Assembly: GCA_977006965.1 (NCBI GenBank)
Contig: OZ345356.1
Location: forward strand, 620,001-684,000
DNA length: 64,000 nucleotides
Direction of reading: 5' to 3'
Source: Phymatolithon calcareum
Taxonomy: Eukaryota; Rhodophyta; Florideophyceae; Hapalidiales
The notes under the pieces are model-generated. The model worked only from the letters and a program-made list of their open reading frames with translations, was not told the origin of the DNA and made no database searches. This document shows positions 60,779 to 64,000 of this stretch, in pieces (the first letter of the stretch is position 1; every line of letters begins with the position of its first letter). A program made the translations under genes and the position numbers.

Positions 60779-61241
60779 ATGGCTGATCCGCTCACAGTCG
60801 TTGCCACCGCCGGCGCCGGAGTGGGAGCTCTGGGTAGACATTCCGGATTTGCATGCAGGTTCGCGTGCGACATCTGCGGACATCCGCTCTGCTTGAAGAA
60901 AAACAACATCAGGAAACACAGAAAGAGTACAAGGAATATGTTCATTTTCGCAGAAGGACGGGTATCTAAGAACTTGTGGCCAGACGTATCTGATTGAATT
61001 TAAATCCGACTTTGCTTGCCTTCCGACCGGCTGAGAGTATCTGCGGTAAATTTTACCGGAGATCAAAGTACTGCGTCCTCTCTGCTCAACCTTTGTGTTC
61101 TGTATTCAGCGCCAGTGGGAATGTCCCCGTTGCCCCGACAAGCTGGACAAATATAATTTCTTACATCGAGATGCTCACGAGACCGCGCATATCCCCCATG
61201 CACGACACAAGACTTCCCGTGCATATCTAGTGAAATTTTAG
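60779..61241 (+). CDS. Small C2H2 zinc-finger-like protein, copy 3 (two exons predicted)
   Basis: Exons 60779-60961 and 61110-61241, intron 148 nt (GTATCT...ATTCAG), the same model as copy 1. Exon 1 ends MFIFAEGR; exon 2 starts RQWECPRCPDKLDKY and contains HRDAH, completing C-x2-C-x10-H-x3-H. Both frames are open, and the product is 104 aa. Conservation of phase, splice dinucleotides and all Cys/His against copy 1 supports coding use. Nucleic-acid binding is inferred from the finger only. Confidence 0.5.
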
Positions 61242-61479
61242 ACCATATGTTGAAGTAAATGAAAATTTATGGCGAACTCCTCATGCGCGGTACTCAAGAG
61301 ATGTCATGCGCAATCGGCAGCGGCGGCACTTCGGGTAGGCTCGTCACATTCGCAATGCCTCTGTCTGCTACACAGTTTTCATCCTTCTACCCAGTACTTT
61401 AGAATCCTTCGCCCTAAAAGATTTCAATCGCCTTCAACGCGCAACGGTCGTGCAGAGCACAGAGCATTCCGAAGATCAT

Positions 61480-61574
61480 GCAAGCACCTGTGGTATAGTG
61501 GTCAAACTGCCTCCGGTGGGTGCAATTTTGCAGCCACGAGAAAGGTCCTGGGTTCGAATCCCGCGTGTGCCTGT
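61480..61574 (+). repeat. tRNA-derived SINE-like segment, copy 3
   Basis: Best preserved copy: A box TGGTATAGTGG, B box GGGTTCGAATCC. Same flanks as at 10450 and 19335. No TSD visible because it is embedded in the larger duplication. Confidence 0.6.
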
Positions 61575-61575
61575 T

Positions 61576-62431
61576 TGCCGTGAAGAGTCTGACGTTGTTT
61601 TTTCTCCTTATTTCGAGCCACGGCGCGTTTCGTGAGTGGGGTTACCGCATTGCACAAGAGGTTCGAGCTAATTACAGTGCATTAGTATATCACAAAAGAA
61701 GTAGAAAAGTCCAATATTTTGATTGCCCACGTGGACTCGTGAATCGTGGAACCACCGCAATTGCTTCGGGAGGAATCGTGTAATGACGAGCGGCAGGCAG
61801 AGAAGAAGCGTGCTTGTTAGGGGGTCAGCGACCTGTTAGGCAAGTTGTTATTAGAAAATTACAGGACAAGGTCCATGCGTGCATGTGTGATACTGTTATT
61901 AGCTAGCAACCCCAAGTGATTTTGGCAAGTAGAAGACGGAGAGCCTTTTGAGTCTTTGCTCTATGCCACTGCGAGTCCGCTGCGAGGAAGAAGTCGGCGA
62001 AATTGCCACGGACGGAAAGGTCCGATTCTAGTTTCCGTGAGAGACAGCTGTCCTCATTTGGGTCGTAATGGACCTCTCGGTTATGTGTGGAATACTGCAG
62101 TACTGTCTAGTTGACGTATGACACGGTCCTATTGCACCCCGTCGATGACATAGTCTTCTGGACGTTTCACCTTCTTGGAGCCATTGAGACATGCTGGTTT
62201 ACCAAACTTCATCCTTTCCTCCAGTTTTCCACCAAAGTGTTCACCTTCTTCTTGGACTTCGTCATGACGCGCTTCTCTTGGTGGATGCTGGGATCACACG
62301 GAGTAAGAAGACAAGGTTCTAGCCTTTCGTGCGTCTCTGCTAGTCTGATGATCAGGTATATGTATTCGGTCAAATCATCAATGGGATTCTGTGCTCCATA
62401 TTTATGCTAAATTTGGCCTATGGCACAGTAT
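61576..62431. repeat. G block and F leader in unit 3
   Basis: Full-length match to 10546-11400. A 99-codon ORF (62111-62410) is hydrophobic and partly shared with unit 1, but is read through by repeat DNA at its end. Not called as a gene. Confidence 0.5.
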
Positions 62432-62441
62432 ACATATGCCG

Positions 62442-63248
62442 TATTCTCTGTCGCATACATAATGCGGAAGACAGAAGACTAGTTCTAGCGTTACGAATGC
62501 TTGAACGAGCCAGAACAAGGAAAATGGGCTTGCTCGCAGTCCCAAGAGAGGAAAGAGACGTTGAGGAATTGCAATGGGTGTGTCGTGACATATCATAAAT
62601 GTTACATCACGACCTATTCGAGACGGCACTAACCTATCTTAAGCAGCGAGTTTCAGCAAAATCGTTGAGGGACCTGCTCTTTAAAGACGAAGGAGACGGC
62701 TTCGAGGCGAGCAGAAAGAGGAAAATTCCTTATGATATTCCCGGGTCTACTCCCGCCATCATCAGACTACCGAAAGCACGTCACCGCCAATTGGCGATTA
62801 AATGGGCATTCGAACGTTTTCCCCCATTGAGTACCACACTTCTGGAAGACAAATTCGGTGATATCGTACCAACTCTCATGAACAAGCTCGAAGTGTACCT
62901 TCAAAGATATCGACTAACAGAAGAGGAGACTAGAGCGACTGAAAAGGCACTTGACAAAGTACTATTCCTCACAATCGTCTTTTATGACGACATGGAATAG
63001 ACCAAGACAAAATAGAACGGCGACGCTGAGATTCCTACGAACAGGACAAGTGGACTCTAAGCTTTTCCCTCCACCTTTTCTGGAGGAGGGTTTTTGCAGC
63101 TAGGGCTACGACGATAGCAACCAGCCCGGGTTTTGCGGGCTTTAACAGAGTAACGGAGCTACCAAGGTAGTAGCATCTGAAACGCATCTCTCTTACAGTC
63201 TTATGAGTGTTTCTGAGGGCGTTTAATAAATTCAAAATTCAAAAAAAA
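62442..63248 (+). mobile_element. LINE-C, short 5'-truncated copy with TSD
   Basis: ACATATGCCG at 62432-62441 and 63249-63258. Matches 45876-46670. One TCA-to-TAA change (62596) splits the frame into 62404-62598 and 62599-63000. The 3' UTR hairpin has stem CCCTCCA/TGGAGGAGGG with a longer loop than the 45 kb copy. Inactive. Confidence 0.93.
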
Positions 63249-63349
63249 ACATATGCCGAAGCTGCATACCCTCCCTACGTACTTTGCGATCATACTCAAT
63301 TGAATATCGAATTAATAAAATTTCATTGTCCCTATCATACGCACATATA

Positions 63350-64000
63350 CAGTCAACCCTCGATAACTTGATCCTCTTTAAGCGTATAACCTCGTTTTTA
63401 GAATATTGCGTGCGTCCATGGATACCATTTAGCCCAGATTTATCGAAATTTTAATATATTCAGAATACTCACTTAGTAGAATATCCTGCCTGCCGATGCA
63501 CGGCGCATACCTTAAAATGTATAAAATATTGAGTACATGCCACGGAGCATATTCTGCACGTTACCACTTGTCCACAGAAGTAAGGCACAGCCCTCCATCT
63601 CCATGGCGGCAAGACTTCGGTAAGAGTGCTACGCGCATCTTATTACCGATCGCGTCTACGAGGACTGTTGGCACTTTGCCAGCATTCAGCCCTCCATAGT
63701 GGTAGCAATCCCGATCCCGGCAATGCCGTACAACACGATTTTAGCTACTACATAATCTTCGAATGGGGATAAAGTCATCAGCGACCCAGCTCTTGAAAGC
63801 TGCACTTGCGCTCCTGCAGCCCTCTGAAGTCATGGAAACCCCAATCTAGTTAGTGCCGCCCCATCCACAACCGCAAATGTGAGAATTTCTACAATTGCAA
63901 TACCAACCTCTTCTTTGTAATCCAGGTTTTAAGCGTAAGCAAGTATGTCGGCAATTAGCATGCGAATACCAGTTATCCCTGATACATCGGGCTTGCGCAA
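63350..64000. mobile_element. pogo/Tigger-like element, copy 3 (runs off the window)
   Basis: Left end CAGTCAACCCTCGATAACT at 63350, then the same sequence as 11494-12130. No hAT MITE here, so it shows the empty site for the one in unit 2. Confidence 0.6.

Overview
This window is eukaryotic, repeat-rich genomic DNA with low gene density. The evidence is: several APE/RT LINE families with target-site duplications (TSDs) and AATAAA-type or polyA tails, a Ty3/Gypsy element with LTRs, hAT and pogo/Tigger-like DNA transposons, MITEs, a tRNA-derived SINE-like repeat, and reading frames that only make sense if spliced. I cannot name the species. The hAT transposase and the Ty3/Gypsy integrase/chromodomain look most like oomycete-type elements as I remember them, so a protist or stramenopile host is plausible, but this is a weak guess. 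There are no bacterial operons, CRISPR arrays or clear rRNA/tRNA genes.

The main architecture is a roughly 10-13 kb unit present three times: 1-12791, 12792-24605 (missing the first gene) and 50392-64000 (running off the end). The order in each unit is: (A) a minus-strand sulfotransferase-like gene; (U) a conserved non-coding leader; (TM) a GC-rich gene for a multi-span membrane protein; (D) a non-coding block; a dead LINE-D copy; (E) a small C2H2 zinc-finger-like gene with one predicted intron; a tRNA-derived SINE-like segment; (G) a non-coding block; and (F) a pogo/Tigger-like TIR element. Each unit has since received its own insertions: solo LTRs, foldbacks, a 1.23 kb TIR element that cuts off the TM gene in unit 1, a LINE-B copy, a hAT MITE, a LINE-C copy, and a 1.94 kb TIR element.

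The non-duplicated middle (24.6-50.4 kb) holds: RT fragments; a foldback; a compact cluster of unrecognised genes at 27.3-29.3 kb (two overlapping membrane-protein ORFs plus a small acidic-tailed protein with a possible 34-nt intron); an open hAT transposase (30.4-31.9 kb); and a three-layer nest at 32.7-43.5 kb, where a minus-strand LINE-E was hit by a Ty3/Gypsy element (near-identical LTRs, TSD ATATG), which was in turn hit by a full-length LINE-A (TSD AAATTGATA). Further right a LINE-type insertion of 4.2 kb splits a small secreted-protein ORF and carries an unrecognised minus-strand gene, itself split by a LINE-C copy.

Functionally the likely live host genes are the TM paralogues (copies 2 and 3), the two sulfotransferase-like genes, the zinc-finger-like genes (copies 1 and 3), the 27-29 kb cluster and a 109-codon ORF at 50 kb. 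The most notable signal is the TM family: its C-terminal half is nearly constant, while membrane-spanning stretches in the N-terminal half differ almost completely between tandem copies.
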